A DNA stretch of 64,000 nt from Gordonia aichiensis NBRC 108223. GTDB taxonomy: Bacteria > Actinomycetota > Actinomycetes > Mycobacteriales > Mycobacteriaceae. This document shows, in pieces, positions 17,369 through 28,458 of the stretch. How positions within the stretch are numbered: the first letter of the stretch is position 1; each line of letters opens with the position of its first letter. Both the position numbers and the translations under genes were made by a program. A model generated the notes under the pieces. It was not told the origin of the DNA and did not search any database. It saw only the letters and a list, made by a program, of their open reading frames with translations. The stretch is from NCBI RefSeq assembly GCF_000332975.1, contig NZ_BANR01000001.1, positions 124,001 through 188,000 of the forward strand, written 5' to 3'.

Positions 17369-18232
17369 CTATGTTCGCCAGAACATGAAGACGTTCCACC
17401 CCTGGGTGGCGAGATTCGATGGTACACCGGACAACTCGAACAACCATCGGATGAGATCGAAGAATGCGGCGTTCAGTTGGGGGATGAACAGTAGCGCGAA
17501 CACGATCAGGAATCCGTAGGGCGCGATCTTCGCGGCGTTCGCTCTCGCCTGCTGCGAGAGGTAGGGCTCGATCGCGTTGTAGCCGTCGAATCCGGGCATG
17601 GGGATCAGGTTGAGAACGGCGGCGGTGATCTGCAGAAAGGCCAGCATGCCCAGCGCCGCCCACAGGTTCACGCCGTCCACGGCGAGCAGCATCCCCGACA
17701 GCACACCCGAATGCAGCGGGACGTAGGCATCGGGTGCGGCGACCCGGATGACGAGCAGCAGGATCGCCGCGAGTGCGACGTTCATCGCGGGCCCGGCCAG
17801 CGAGACCAGCGTCTTCTGTCGATTGGTCATACCGCGCTCGTCGAGATATACGGCGCCACCGGGAAATCCGATGCCGCCGAGCAGAATGATCAGCAGCGGC
17901 AGGCCGAGGGACAGGCCCGGGTGCGTATAGCGCATCGGATTGAGTGTGAGGTAGCCGCGGAGCTCGGCATTGCGATCGCCGAACCGGAATGCGGTGACAG
18001 CGTGGCCGAATTCGTGCAGACACAGGGAGATGACCCAGCCCGCGAGGACCAGCAGTAACGTGCCGCCGATCGACATCGCGTTGCGGCCGGGGTCCGAGAC
18101 CGCGCACATCCATCCACCGAGCACCGCGACCGCGACGAATGCGAGGAAGAGCCAGCCCGGACGTATCGCCCGGACGATCTCGCGGCTCGTCGGTCGTTGC
18201 GGGCGATCGCCCGCCCACGCGTTGCCGGTCAT
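17369..18232 (-). CDS. Site-2 protease family (peptidase M50) membrane protein (Rv0359-like)
   Basis: 287 residues with about six hydrophobic segments. The zinc-protease motif HEFGH lies in an N-terminal transmembrane region (SLCLHEFGHAVTAFRFGD), and the partner aspartate in LNLIPMPGFDGYNA matches the LDG-type motif of intramembrane site-2 proteases. Such proteases cleave membrane-embedded anti-sigma factors or other single-span proteins. Its order next to the Rv0358-like gene and purA mirrors M. tuberculosis Rv0359-Rv0357c. The substrate cannot be inferred. Confidence 0.85.
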   Translation of the reverse strand: MTGNAWAGDRPQRPTSREIVRAIRPGWLFLAFVAVAVLGGWMCAVSDPGRNAMSIGGTLLLVLAGWVISLCLHEFGHAVTAFRFGDRNAELRGYLTLNPMRYTHPGLSLGLPLLIILLGGIGFPGGAVYLDERGMTNRQKTLVSLAGPAMNVALAAILLLVIRVAAPDAYVPLHSGVLSGMLLAVDGVNLWAALGMLAFLQITAAVLNLIPMPGFDGYNAIEPYLSQQARANAAKIAPYGFLIVFALLFIPQLNAAFFDLIRWLFELSGVPSNLATQGWNVFMFWRT

Positions 18233-18287
18233 GAGGCCTCCCGCACGGGTACATCCGTCGAGGGCACAGCCATCGTCAGCACATCCG

Positions 18288-18938
18288 TCACGGGCACACC
18301 AGCTTCCAGTCGACGTGGTGGCGGTAGTACGTCGAGCGCTTCACGATTCGCGGCGTCAGGACACCTTCGCGCTCGACGACCAGGTTGGTTCCGCCGGTCT
18401 GTGCTGCCCGGCCACTGTGCCACCGGCCCGGCAGCAGCGGGCGTTCGACGCGGGCTCGCACACCTGGTGCGTCGCGGGTCGGTTCGATACGCACACCGCG
18501 CACCGACCCGCGGAACAGACGGGCATCGTCGACGTACGTCTCGCCGTGCAGCGCCGAGGACTCGGCGCCGAGGTGCCGGGCGCTCCCGACGAGCACCGTC
18601 GCGGCGTCGTCGCGGATGAGTGGCAGGTCGCGGGCGACGCCGTGTCGTGCGAGGTCGGCCCCACGAGCGCCGTGCGGCAACCCGTACCGCGTGGTGGCGG
18701 GAGTGGCCGAGGTCGGTGCGTACGCGACCTCGACGTCGAGCCGGTCCGCGATCATCAGGATGGCGACCACCTCGGCGAGCAGGACGTCCGGATGCGCCGA
18801 GTCACCTGGTTCGACGACGAGTCGTGACGGGTCGTCGGCAAGCGCGGTATCGACTACCCGGCGCACGGCCTTGCGGGTCGGCGGTACTTGCCGGGCGTCG
18901 TCGACGAGTGCCACCGACGAGATCACTGCATGGGACAC
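18288..18938 (-). CDS. Conserved hypothetical protein (Rv0358-like)
   Basis: 216 residues from the GTG at 18938, close to the length of Rv0358, which sits beside purA in M. tuberculosis; an alternative GTG at 18968 would add ten residues. The sequence is soluble, rich in Val/Ala/Arg/Asp, and ends STYYRHHVDWKLVCP. No motif recognised; the alternation of hydrophobic and charged residues suggests an alpha/beta fold. It shares an upstream region of about 160 bp with the divergent purA and is followed 55 bp later by the M50 protease gene. Confidence 0.65.
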   Translation of the reverse strand: MSHAVISSVALVDDARQVPPTRKAVRRVVDTALADDPSRLVVEPGDSAHPDVLLAEVVAILMIADRLDVEVAYAPTSATPATTRYGLPHGARGADLARHGVARDLPLIRDDAATVLVGSARHLGAESSALHGETYVDDARLFRGSVRGVRIEPTRDAPGVRARVERPLLPGRWHSGRAAQTGGTNLVVEREGVLTPRIVKRSTYYRHHVDWKLVCP

Positions 18939-19084
18939 GCGGACGAGCGTAGTCGTGCTCGCGAGCACTGGTGTCGGGACGCCCGGGGACGTCCTCGCAG
19001 GTTCTACCCGGTCAGCAAGTAGGGTGGTTCCGTTACGGCGCGCACCGCATGCCTGCGACTCGACGTCGGTATGTGTGCGACTAA

Positions 19085-20452
<1,368 letters not shown>

Positions 20453-20644
20453 TGGCGACTGCGGAATTCGTCGCTGGTTCCCGCAGCTGCCTTTAAAAAG
20501 CGGATAGTCTGCGCTGTCAATATACGGATTCCGCAACGATTGCCTCCTGGTATCGTCGATTCACTCGGCGCGCGGCGCCGTCGGCAACTACATTCGAGGG
20601 TGTAGTCGGCCGAGCGGCCGTGCGTGCAGACGAGGAGAATCGCA

Positions 20645-21988
20645 ATGAGCTTGTACCAAGTCGTCGACCCCGCGACCGGCGACGTCGTCAAGGAGTATCC
20701 GACCGCAACCGACGAGCAGGTCGAGGCGGCGATCACGGCGGCGTACGACGCGTTCAACACGTGGTCGAAGAAGTCGACGGTGGCCGAGCGTGCCGCCCTG
20801 ATCCGGCGCGTCGGCGAGTTGCACACCGAACGCAAGGACGAGCTGGCCAAGATCATCGTCCGCGAGATGGGCAAGCCGTACGACCAGTCCGTCGGTGAGG
20901 TCGAGTTCAGTGCTGCGATCTACGAGTACTACGCCGACAACGCGGAGAAGTTCCTCGCCGACGAGCCCATCACGTTGCTCGAGGGTGAGGGCTCGGCGTT
21001 CATTCGACGCAGCGCTGTCGGTGTACTGCTTGGCATCATGCCCTGGAACTACCCCTACTACCAGGTCGCGCGGTTCGCCGGGCCAAACCTGGTGCTGGGC
21101 AACACAATTGTGCTCAAACACGCCCCGCAGTGTCCTGAGTCGGCGGCTGCTCTGCAGCAGATCTTCCTCGACGCCGGGTATCCGGCGGGTGCGTATGTGA
21201 ACGTCTACGCCACCAACGAGCAGATCGCCGAGGCCATCGCCGACCCGCGCGTGCAAGGCGTTTCGCTGACCGGATCCGAACGTGCGGGAGCCGCGGTCGC
21301 CGAGGTGGCCGGCCGCAACCTCAAGAAGGTCGTCCTCGAGCTCGGCGGGTCGGATCCGTTCATCCTGCTCTCCACCGACGACCTCGACGCCACCGTCGAT
21401 GCGGCGGTCGACGGGCGATTCGAGAACACCGGGCAGGCGTGCAACGCCGCGAAGCGGTTCATCGTCGATGAAAGCGTCTACGACGACTTCATCGTCAAGT
21501 TCACCGAGAAGGTCAAGGCCGCAGCCGATAACCTCGGGCCGCTGTCGTCGGTGGCTGCGGCCGAGCGCCTCGACGAACAGGTGCAGTCGGTGCTCGCGAC
21601 GGGTGCCACCCTCGAATCGGCAGGCGAGCGCAAGGGCGCCTACTTCCCGCCGGGCGTGCTCACCGGCGTCGACCCCGAGTCGGCCACCGCAAAACAGGAG
21701 CTGTTCGGTCCGATCGCCACGGTGTACAAGGTGTCGGGTGAGGACGCCGCGGTCGAACTCGCCAACGACACCCCGTTCGGCCTCGGCTCGTACGTCTTCA
21801 CCACCGATCCCGACCAGGCTCTACGCGTCGCCGACAAGATCGAGGCAGGCATGGTCTTCGTCAACGCGGTCGGCGCGGAAGGGGCCGAACTGCCGTTCGG
21901 TGGCGTGAAGCGATCAGGCTTCGGCCGCGAACTGGGACGCTTCGGTATCGACGAGTTCGTCAACAAAAAGATGATCAGGATCAGCTGA
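20645..21988 (+). CDS. NADP-type succinate-semialdehyde dehydrogenase / aldehyde dehydrogenase
   Basis: 447 residues. The start is chosen by GAGGAG upstream of ATG and by family length (GabD1 types are about 457). Aldehyde dehydrogenase signatures: GIMPWNYPYYQ (cofactor region), LTGSERAG, the catalytic glutamate in VVLELGGSDPF, the catalytic cysteine in ENTGQACNAAKR, and ELPFGGVKRSGFGRELG. The shortened N-terminus and PWNYPYYQ motif resemble NADP-dependent succinate-semialdehyde dehydrogenase GabD1. It is separate from the GABA operon at the left edge, so the genome probably has at least two such enzymes. A terminator hairpin follows immediately. Confidence 0.85.
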   Translation: MSLYQVVDPATGDVVKEYPTATDEQVEAAITAAYDAFNTWSKKSTVAERAALIRRVGELHTERKDELAKIIVREMGKPYDQSVGEVEFSAAIYEYYADNAEKFLADEPITLLEGEGSAFIRRSAVGVLLGIMPWNYPYYQVARFAGPNLVLGNTIVLKHAPQCPESAAALQQIFLDAGYPAGAYVNVYATNEQIAEAIADPRVQGVSLTGSERAGAAVAEVAGRNLKKVVLELGGSDPFILLSTDDLDATVDAAVDGRFENTGQACNAAKRFIVDESVYDDFIVKFTEKVKAAADNLGPLSSVAAAERLDEQVQSVLATGATLESAGERKGAYFPPGVLTGVDPESATAKQELFGPIATVYKVSGEDAAVELANDTPFGLGSYVFTTDPDQALRVADKIEAGMVFVNAVGAEGAELPFGGVKRSGFGRELGRFGIDEFVNKKMIRIS

Positions 21989-22044
21989 ACCCGGTCGCGA
22001 GGCGTCGTTCCCGACCATTGTTCGACGACGCCTCGCGGTCGGGT
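21989..22044 (+). terminator. Long-stem terminator after the aldehyde dehydrogenase
   Basis: Two 20-base arms (21989-22008 and 22025-22044), complementary except at two positions and built around CGCGAGGCGTCGT, enclose a 16-nt loop. The right arm is followed by TGTTTC. It begins at the base after the stop codon. Confidence 0.8.
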
Positions 22045-22050
22045 TGTTTC

Positions 22051-22235
22051 ATCACCGATACCCACCATTTCTCGAGTGGGGATGGTTCGGGCCAGACAAC
22101 GTAGACATGATGATGCCCATCGTGATCGGTTGGGGTGTTTCCCGGCCAGTTGCGGCTAGCCGTCGTATCTCCAGTCATGTTGTCCTCCTTGCCTTCCGGT
22201 GTGGGAAGTGCATCCCGCGGGTGATGAGAAATGTT
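22051..22235. other. Non-coding spacer upstream of the heat-shock operator
   Basis: Part of a 369-bp gene-free stretch. Apart from the terminator before it and the CIRCE element after it, no gene, repeat or RNA structure is apparent. The promoter for the small heat-shock gene presumably lies at its right end or overlaps the CIRCE element. Confidence 0.5.
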
Positions 22236-22262
22236 CTAGCACTCCTATCGAATGAGTGCTAG
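22236..22262. promoter_or_regulatory. CIRCE element (HrcA operator) upstream of hsp20
   Basis: CTAGCACTC and GAGTGCTAG form perfect 9-bp arms with a 9-bp spacer. The CIRCE consensus is TTAGCACTC-N9-GAGTGCTAA, so only the outermost base pair differs. HrcA repressor binds CIRCE and releases it on heat shock. It lies 95 bp upstream of the hsp20 start. Confidence 0.92.
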
Positions 22263-22357
22263 ACGAGAGTCGGTCGCAGTGCTATTTTTATTGCGTACAG
22301 CATGTGCTGCTCGTCGAATCGGGTGGCGGGCAGCCTGAATTCAGGAGGTGAGTTGCT

Positions 22358-22804
22358 GTGCTTCGTTTTGATCCGTTCGGCGATGTTGACGCGCTTGCTC
22401 GTGGGCTCATGACGGGCTCCTCCGTGGGGTCGGTTCGAGCGCCCCGGTTCATGCCGCTGGATCTGTACAAGGTCGCCGACCACTACATGCTCGTCGCCGA
22501 CCTCCCCGGTGCTGACCCCGGCTCGATCGGCATCGACGTCGACCATGGCGTGCTCACGCTGACCGCTCAGCGTAGTGCGCCATCCGACGATGGTGTGCAA
22601 TGGCTTGCGAGCGAACGTTTTTCGGGTACATACCGAAGGCAGGTGTCCCTCGGTGAAGGTATTGATGTCACGAAGATCGTGGCGAACTACGACAACGGTG
22701 TGCTGTCGGTGACGATCCCCCTCGCCGAGGAGGCGAAACCACGCAAGATCGTCGTCGAGTCCACCGGCCGGCAGCAGGCCATCACCGCGAATGCGAGCGG
22801 CTGA
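22358..22804 (+). CDS. hsp20: Small heat-shock protein, Hsp20/alpha-crystallin family
   Basis: 148 residues with an N-terminal LRFDPFGDVDAL and an alpha-crystallin domain: MPLDLYKVADHYMLVADLPG, IGIDVDHGVLTL, FSGTYRRQVSLGEGID and the conserved YDNGVLSVTIPLAEEAKPRK. It acts as an ATP-independent holdase for unfolding proteins. Start GTG is supported by AGGAGGTGA upstream. The CIRCE element upstream predicts HrcA control. It resembles the Hsp18 antigens of mycobacteria. Confidence 0.93.
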   Translation: MLRFDPFGDVDALARGLMTGSSVGSVRAPRFMPLDLYKVADHYMLVADLPGADPGSIGIDVDHGVLTLTAQRSAPSDDGVQWLASERFSGTYRRQVSLGEGIDVTKIVANYDNGVLSVTIPLAEEAKPRKIVVESTGRQQAITANASG

Positions 22805-23059
22805 GCACTGCCCTCGTGGGCTGATGTCCGTGGAAGACTCTGCCGCACAAATCCTTTGACGGGTAAATGCGAATACTTAACGAAGGGGGTGGGATACCGC
22901 AACGAGTCAATTGAGGAATCTGTCCATCGCGCGGCGGGTTCGGTCGGGCCGTCAACGAGTTCTGGCACGGTGCGACCGTCCCGCCGCCCGTCTGTCGCAT
23001 GCTCCGCCGATACATGTCGCTGTAGTGTCTGTCGCTGCGGAACGCGACTGTGACACAGT

Positions 23060-24667
23060 ATGTGGATGATCCGGGGTCGATCCGAGCGCGATTACGGGTC
23101 GATCCTGCTGGGGTCGGCCGCTGAAGGACGAATCAAACGACGGGTTCGCGTCCAGACGGTGCTGACCGCGACGATCGTCGTCACCAATCTCGTGGGTGCA
23201 GTCGCCGCGATCGCGCTGTCTACCGTCGGCATCCCCGAACCGTCGACTTTCCTTTCCGAGTTGTGGTGGGTCAACTTCATCGTCGTGCCGCTGTATGTCT
23301 CCCTGGCATTCGTCGTCGGTATCGGGTGGGGCACGTTCACTGTCACGCGCGATCTGCGGTGGGCGATCAGGCGCGAACCACCGACCAAGGCCGACGTCAA
23401 ACGCACACAGCGGGTCCCTATCCGACTGTTGGGGCTGCAGGCGATGCTGTGGCTCGGGGCCGTCGTGATGTTCACCATCATGTACGGCGTCCAGAGTCCG
23501 ATGCTCATCCCGAAGATGCTCTTCGTCATCGGTTTGTCGGGGACCGTCGTTGTCGGTGTCTCCTACCTGTTGATCGAACTGGCGCTCCGCCCGGTGTCGG
23601 CGGATCTCATCAGTGCCGGATACCGCCGACGCAAGCGCTCGGGTGTGTTGTCGCGGTCGGTGGTGGCATGGATCGTCGGATCAGCGACGCCCATCGTCGG
23701 CATCCTGCTCGTCGTGTCGTTCGGTGCATTCCGCGAGGACACGAGCAAGCTCGACCTGTTCGTCGGGGTGTTCGTGCTCGCCGTCATCTCCCTGGCCACC
23801 GGCCTGCTCCTCACGGTGTTGACCAGCCTGAGCGTGACCGGGCCACTGCGCAGCGTGCGTAACGGCATGAACAAGGTACAGGCGGGAGACGTCCGCGACG
23901 AGGTCGACCTGGTGGTCTACGACGGCACCGAACTCGGTGACCTCCAGGTGGGCTTCAACTCGATGGTCGGCGGGCTCCGGGAGCGCGAGCGCATGCGTGA
24001 CCTCTTCGGTCGACACGTCGGTCGTGAGGTCGCCGAAGCCGCGCTGAGCTCCGATCCGGCGCTCGGCGGCACCGAACGCACCGTCGCCGCACTGTTCGTC
24101 GACGTGATCGGTTCGACGACGCTGGCCGCCGAGCGCTCACCGACCGAGGTCGTCGAGATCCTCAACAGGTTCTTCGCGGTGATCGTCAAACAGGTGGAGC
24201 GACATCACGGCCTGGTCAACAAGTTCGAGGGCGACGCCGTGCTCGCGATCTTCGGCGCTCCGATCGACCTCGACGACGCCGCGGGTGCCGCGCTGTGCAC
24301 CGCCCGCGAGATCGCGCGAGACCTCGAGCGTCGGGTTCCCGAGCTGTCGGCGGGTATCGGGGTCGGGTTCGGCCCTGTCGTCGCGGGCAACGTCGGCGCG
24401 ATCGAACGGTTCGAGTACACCATCATCGGAGATCCGGTCAACGAGAGTGCACGGCTCTCCGAACTCGCCAAGCGGGATCCGCGCCGCCCGCTGGCGTCGG
24501 GGCGGCCCGTCGAGGTCGCCGATGCCGAGGAGGCCATTCACTGGGAGGAGCAGGAGACCACCTCGCTGCGCGGACGCACCGAGGAGACCCACGTCTACGC
24601 CGCGCTGCCTGACGACGCCGCGCTGCCTGACGACGCAGACCAGGCTGTTACGTCTCCCGATCGTTGA
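23060..24667 (+). CDS. Membrane class III adenylate cyclase with HAMP domain
   Basis: 535 residues. Six predicted transmembrane helices fill about residues 30-260; a HAMP-like linker follows (VTGPLRSVRNGMNKVQAGD), then a class III cyclase domain (about 335-490). Key residues are visible: metal-binding aspartates in LFVDVIGSTT and FEGDAVLAIFG, the adenine-selecting lysine in VNKFEGD, and the transition-state asparagine and arginine in GDPVNESARL. The layout matches the M. tuberculosis Rv1318c-Rv1320c and Rv3645 cyclases that make cAMP. The C-terminus carries a short duplicated ALPDDA. It overlaps the convergent antiporter gene by 20 bp. Confidence 0.88.
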   Translation: MWMIRGRSERDYGSILLGSAAEGRIKRRVRVQTVLTATIVVTNLVGAVAAIALSTVGIPEPSTFLSELWWVNFIVVPLYVSLAFVVGIGWGTFTVTRDLRWAIRREPPTKADVKRTQRVPIRLLGLQAMLWLGAVVMFTIMYGVQSPMLIPKMLFVIGLSGTVVVGVSYLLIELALRPVSADLISAGYRRRKRSGVLSRSVVAWIVGSATPIVGILLVVSFGAFREDTSKLDLFVGVFVLAVISLATGLLLTVLTSLSVTGPLRSVRNGMNKVQAGDVRDEVDLVVYDGTELGDLQVGFNSMVGGLRERERMRDLFGRHVGREVAEAALSSDPALGGTERTVAALFVDVIGSTTLAAERSPTEVVEILNRFFAVIVKQVERHHGLVNKFEGDAVLAIFGAPIDLDDAAGAALCTAREIARDLERRVPELSAGIGVGFGPVVAGNVGAIERFEYTIIGDPVNESARLSELAKRDPRRPLASGRPVEVADAEEAIHWEEQETTSLRGRTEETHVYAALPDDAALPDDADQAVTSPDR

Positions 24668-26240
24668 CGCCCTCGGCGAAGTCGAGACGGCGAAGCGCGG
24701 TGCGCAGGACCTCGTCGTCGATGTGCCCGGCGTCGCGTTCGTCGATGAACACCCTTCGTTGGATCGCAAGCATCTTGTTGCGCATACGATTTCCGGCCGC
24801 AGTGGGACTCTCGCCGATGTCCTCGGGCCCGCGACCGAGTTCTTCCCACGCTGTATTGCGTTGCGTGGTGATCCATTTGCGGAGCATCGCCACCTGCAGC
24901 TGTCTCGGGTCCTGGTCGTCGATGTCCCGCGCCATCGTGTCGAGGTAGCTCTCGGCCTCGCGTGACGCGCGATCCTGAGCCGCGGCATAGGCCAGGCGGT
25001 CGGCGGCCGCGTCCTCCTCGCTGCTGACGCCGAGTCGTCGGATCACCCACGGCAGGCTGACGCCCTGGATCAGTAGTGTGCCGACGACCACGACGAAGGT
25101 CAGGAACAGGATTTCCGCGCGAGCCGGGAACGGTTCACCCGACTCCGTGGTCAGCGGGATCGAGAACGCCGCCGCCAGCGAGACCACTCCGCGCATACCC
25201 GACCATCCGACGACGAACAGCCACGACGGCTTGGGCGGGGGCTCTCGTCGTCGAACCCCGGGAAGCACACGGGCCGCGTAGGTGGCGGCGTAGACCCATA
25301 CGAAGCGCACCAGGATCGTCGCGATCAGCACCATCGCGGCGTCGAACGCGATGTGCAGCCAGGATTGTCCTGCGAGCCCCCGGATGAGATCGGGCAGCTG
25401 CAACCCGATCAGCAGGAAGACGAACGCTTCGAGCAACGCGTCGATCGACTTGCGGACGGCGGCGTCCTGGATTCGTGTCGCATAGCCGACGCGGGCGGAG
25501 CGCTGCCCGAGGAACAGCCCCGCCACGACGACCGCGATCACCCCGGATGTGTGCAGTTCCTCGGCGACGAAGTACGTCCCGATCGGCACCATGAGACCGA
25601 TGGCCGTCTCGATCGTCGGGTCGGTGAGCCAGTCACGGATCCTGAAAACCAGATAGCCGATCAGCAGGCCGATGACGAGTCCCCCGACAGCTGCGAGGAG
25701 GAACGTCTCGACGCCGCCCCACACCGATGTCGTCGCACCGACCGCCGCGGCCAGCGCCACCCGCAACGCGGTGAGAGCTGTCGCGTCGTTGAGCAGACTC
25801 TCGCCGCCGAGGAGGGTCATGATCTGCCGCGGTAGCCCGACCCTGCGCCCGATCGCCTGTGCGGAGACGGCATCGGGTGGCGCAACGATCGCTCCGAGGA
25901 CCAGGGCGGCGGCCAGCGGTAGATGGGGCACTGACAGGTAGGCGACCACGCCGACGGCCGCCGCGGTGAACAGCGGAAGTCCGATCGCCAGCAGGCCGAT
26001 GGCACGGCGATTCGCACGGATCTCCTGGTATGAGCTGTCCTGCGCGGCCGAGTAGAGGAGGGGCGGCAGGATGACGAACAACACGAACTCGGGGTCGAGC
26101 TCGGCCGCGGACAGTCCGGGTATCCACCCGATTGCCAACCCGACGACGACCAGCACCAGCGGCGACGACAGGTTGTAGTGCCGCGACAGCGCTGCGATCA
26201 CCACCGACAGCACCGCGACCAGCAGAAGGGAAGCGCTCAC
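24648..26240 (-). CDS. Na+/H+ antiporter, CPA1 (NhaP/NHE) family
   Basis: 530 residues with about 12 transmembrane segments in the first 410 and a hydrophilic tail of about 120 residues. CPA1 signatures: FVILPPLLYSAAQ, GAIVAPPDAVSAQAIGRR (ion-binding region with the APPDAV motif), GGESLLNDATAL (catalytic ND pair) and WSGMRGVVSLAAAFSIP. It exchanges cytoplasmic Na+ for external H+ in pH and salt homeostasis. Start GTG. Its 3' end overlaps that of the convergent cyclase gene by 20 bp. Confidence 0.9.
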   Translation of the reverse strand: MSASLLLVAVLSVVIAALSRHYNLSSPLVLVVVGLAIGWIPGLSAAELDPEFVLFVILPPLLYSAAQDSSYQEIRANRRAIGLLAIGLPLFTAAAVGVVAYLSVPHLPLAAALVLGAIVAPPDAVSAQAIGRRVGLPRQIMTLLGGESLLNDATALTALRVALAAAVGATTSVWGGVETFLLAAVGGLVIGLLIGYLVFRIRDWLTDPTIETAIGLMVPIGTYFVAEELHTSGVIAVVVAGLFLGQRSARVGYATRIQDAAVRKSIDALLEAFVFLLIGLQLPDLIRGLAGQSWLHIAFDAAMVLIATILVRFVWVYAATYAARVLPGVRRREPPPKPSWLFVVGWSGMRGVVSLAAAFSIPLTTESGEPFPARAEILFLTFVVVVGTLLIQGVSLPWVIRRLGVSSEEDAAADRLAYAAAQDRASREAESYLDTMARDIDDQDPRQLQVAMLRKWITTQRNTAWEELGRGPEDIGESPTAAGNRMRNKMLAIQRRVFIDERDAGHIDDEVLRTALRRLDFAEGVNDRET

Positions 26241-26312
26241 CGCGTCAACCTAACCCGAGTCGTCGAACTCGACGCGGCACCGGAGGCCGGCGGTGTCGGA
26301 GATAATGGAGGT

Positions 26313-26657
26313 ATGCGTCTGTTCGGTCGATCCCGTCCCCGCGTCGGTGACACGCGTGGCAACGCCGGAGTCGTCGAGGCGAGGTGCCCTGAGCTCGCCG
26401 AGATCGGGGTTGACCCGGCCGCCGATCCGGGTCCGGCCACCGGGGACATCAGCGTCTGCGAGGACTGCGTGCAACTCGGCGAGCAGCACTGGGCACATCT
26501 ACGGATCTGTCTCGAGTGCGGTCACGTCGGCTGCTGCGATTCCAGCCCCCGCAGGCACGCCACCGCCCACTTCCACGACGTCGGTCATCCCGTGATGCGC
26601 TCAGCCGAGCCGGGTGAGGTCTGGCGCTGGTGCTACATCCACGAGGTGATGGGCTGA
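26313..26657 (+). CDS. UBP-type zinc-finger protein
   Basis: 114 residues. A short basic N-terminus leads into a UBP-type zinc finger with the Cys/His series CEDC, HWAHLRICLECGHVGCCDSS, RHATAHFHDVGHP and a closing WRWCYIHE. Small stand-alone proteins of this type occur across actinobacteria, often beside Na+/H+ antiporter genes; the function is unknown, though the fold binds free C-termini in eukaryotes. It is divergent from the antiporter gene with a 72-bp gap, so the two probably share a promoter region. Confidence 0.85.
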   Translation: MRLFGRSRPRVGDTRGNAGVVEARCPELAEIGVDPAADPGPATGDISVCEDCVQLGEQHWAHLRICLECGHVGCCDSSPRRHATAHFHDVGHPVMRSAEPGEVWRWCYIHEVMG

Positions 26658-26730
26658 GCCCGATCGCCCGGCCGGTGCAGCTACCGGTGATCGAACGCGG
26701 AACGACAAATCCGGCACGTAAGATTGCGGT

Positions 26731-28431
26731 ATGACCTCGACCAACGGGAGTAGCGCGGACAACCACGCCACCGGCGCGGCGACACCGAACGTGTCGCCCG
26801 CGCAGCCGACCGTGGGGCCGCCGGACATTCTGGGAACACCGCTGTCACCGAACGCCACCAGGGTGATGGTGCTCGGTGCCGGCGAGCTCGGTAAAGAAGT
26901 GATCATCGCCTTCCAACGGCTCGGCGTCGAGGTGGTCGCAGTCGACCGATACGCGGGTGCTCCCGGGCAGCAGGTTGCCCATCACGCCGAGGTGATCGAC
27001 ATGACCGACGCCGACGCGTTGATCGGCTTGGTCGAGAAGTACTCGCCCGCCTATGTCGTTCCTGAGATCGAGGCGATCGCGACCGACGCATTGGTCACGA
27101 TCGAACAGCGCGGACTCGCAGAGGTCATCCCGACGGCGTCCGCGGTCGTCGCGACGATGAACCGGGAGGGAATCCGACGCCTCGCCGACGAAGAGCTCGG
27201 ACTTCCCACGTCGCCGTACCTGTTTGCGGGATCGCATGACGAGCTGACGGTTGCCGCCGAACAGGTCGGGTACCCGTGTGTGGTCAAGCCGGTGATGTCG
27301 TCGTCGGGCAAGGGTCAGACCGTTGTTCGCGGGCCCGAGGACGTCGACAAGGCGTGGGACACCGCGACGACCGGCGGTCGGGTCGCGGGTGAACGTGTCA
27401 TCGTCGAGGGTTTCATCGAGTTCGACTACGAGATCACCCTGCTCACGGTGCGTGCCGTCGACCCGGCAACCGGCCAACTGGTCACCCACTTCTGCGCCCC
27501 GATCGGACACCGCCAGGTCAACGGTGATTACGTCGAGAGTTGGCAACCGCATGAGATGAGTGCCTTCGCCCTCGGCGCCGCGACGTCGATAGCCGCCCGT
27601 ATCGCGACAGCGATGGGCGACGGAAAGCTCGGTGGCCGTGGGATTTTCGGCGTCGAGTTGTTCGTCAAGGGCGACGACGTCTACTTCTCCGAGGTCTCAC
27701 CACGCCCGCACGACACCGGGCTGGTGACCATGGCGACGCAACGGCTCTCGGAATTCGAGATGCACGCGAGGGCGATCCTCGGTCTGCCCGTCGACGTGAC
27801 GCTTGCCTCGCCGGGGGCATCGGCCGTGATCTACGGGGGGCTCGACGAGAAGGGCATCGGCTTCGAGTATGTCGCGCAGGCACTTGCGGTGCCCGAGACC
27901 GATATCCGGCTCTTCGGTAAGCCCGAGAGTTTCCGCCGTCGCAGGATGGGGGTGGTCACCGCGACCGCCGACGACGTCGAGACCGCCCGCGAACGTGCCG
28001 TACGCGCGGCGTCGATCGTCACGCCCGTGCCCGGCAGGCCCGCCCGGCGCGGGGTCGTCGTACCGCTTCGCGGTCCGGGACCGCAGAGCCCGCCCAAACC
28101 TCCTGTGGGGCAACGCCCTCCGGGACCACCGCGTCCTCAGGCGACCCCACCGGGGCCCCAGGTTGCCGGGCAACGGCCGCCGCAGCCCGCGCCGCGTCCA
28201 GCGCAGCCGCCACGTCAGCCCGGTCAGGGCGACCGGAGGGTTCCGCCGCCGGTCGGACGTGACGCTGTAGGTCAGCGCCCCGGCCCCGGCCAGCCGGACG
28301 CGCGTCCCGTGAATCCGAAAGGTCGACCGGTAGCACCGGGCGGGCCGGGCCAGCAGTCAGAGGTGCGTGTGCCTGCCGGGCCTCCCGCGGCCGGTGGTCG
28401 CGATGCCCCCGATGGTGGGCCGTCGGCGTAG
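26731..28431 (+). CDS. purT: Formate-dependent phosphoribosylglycinamide formyltransferase with proline-rich tail
   Basis: 566 residues against about 400-420 for typical PurT. The core (about 35-430) is an ATP-grasp enzyme: [78 protein letters not shown]. It uses formate and ATP to formylate glycinamide ribonucleotide. The final 135 residues are a Pro/Gly/Arg/Gln-rich, probably disordered extension absent from ordinary PurT. In M. tuberculosis purT is followed by Rv0390 and metZ; here the siderophore-transport and fprA region lies between them. Confidence 0.92.
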   Translation: MTSTNGSSADNHATGAATPNVSPAQPTVGPPDILGTPLSPNATRVMVLGAGELGKEVIIAFQRLGVEVVAVDRYAGAPGQQVAHHAEVIDMTDADALIGLVEKYSPAYVVPEIEAIATDALVTIEQRGLAEVIPTASAVVATMNREGIRRLADEELGLPTSPYLFAGSHDELTVAAEQVGYPCVVKPVMSSSGKGQTVVRGPEDVDKAWDTATTGGRVAGERVIVEGFIEFDYEITLLTVRAVDPATGQLVTHFCAPIGHRQVNGDYVESWQPHEMSAFALGAATSIAARIATAMGDGKLGGRGIFGVELFVKGDDVYFSEVSPRPHDTGLVTMATQRLSEFEMHARAILGLPVDVTLASPGASAVIYGGLDEKGIGFEYVAQALAVPETDIRLFGKPESFRRRRMGVVTATADDVETARERAVRAASIVTPVPGRPARRGVVVPLRGPGPQSPPKPPVGQRPPGPPRPQATPPGPQVAGQRPPQPAPRPAQPPRQPGQGDRRVPPPVGRDAVGQRPGPGQPDARPVNPKGRPVAPGGPGQQSEVRVPAGPPAAGGRDAPDGGPSA

Positions 28432-28458
28432 GGCAGTCGAGCCGTCTGGCGCAGGGGC

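Noticed and set aside
24600..24650. Tandem repeat at the cyclase C-terminus as a regulatory element
   Set aside because: It is only an 18-bp in-frame duplication encoding ALPDDA; a plain slippage event is sufficient.
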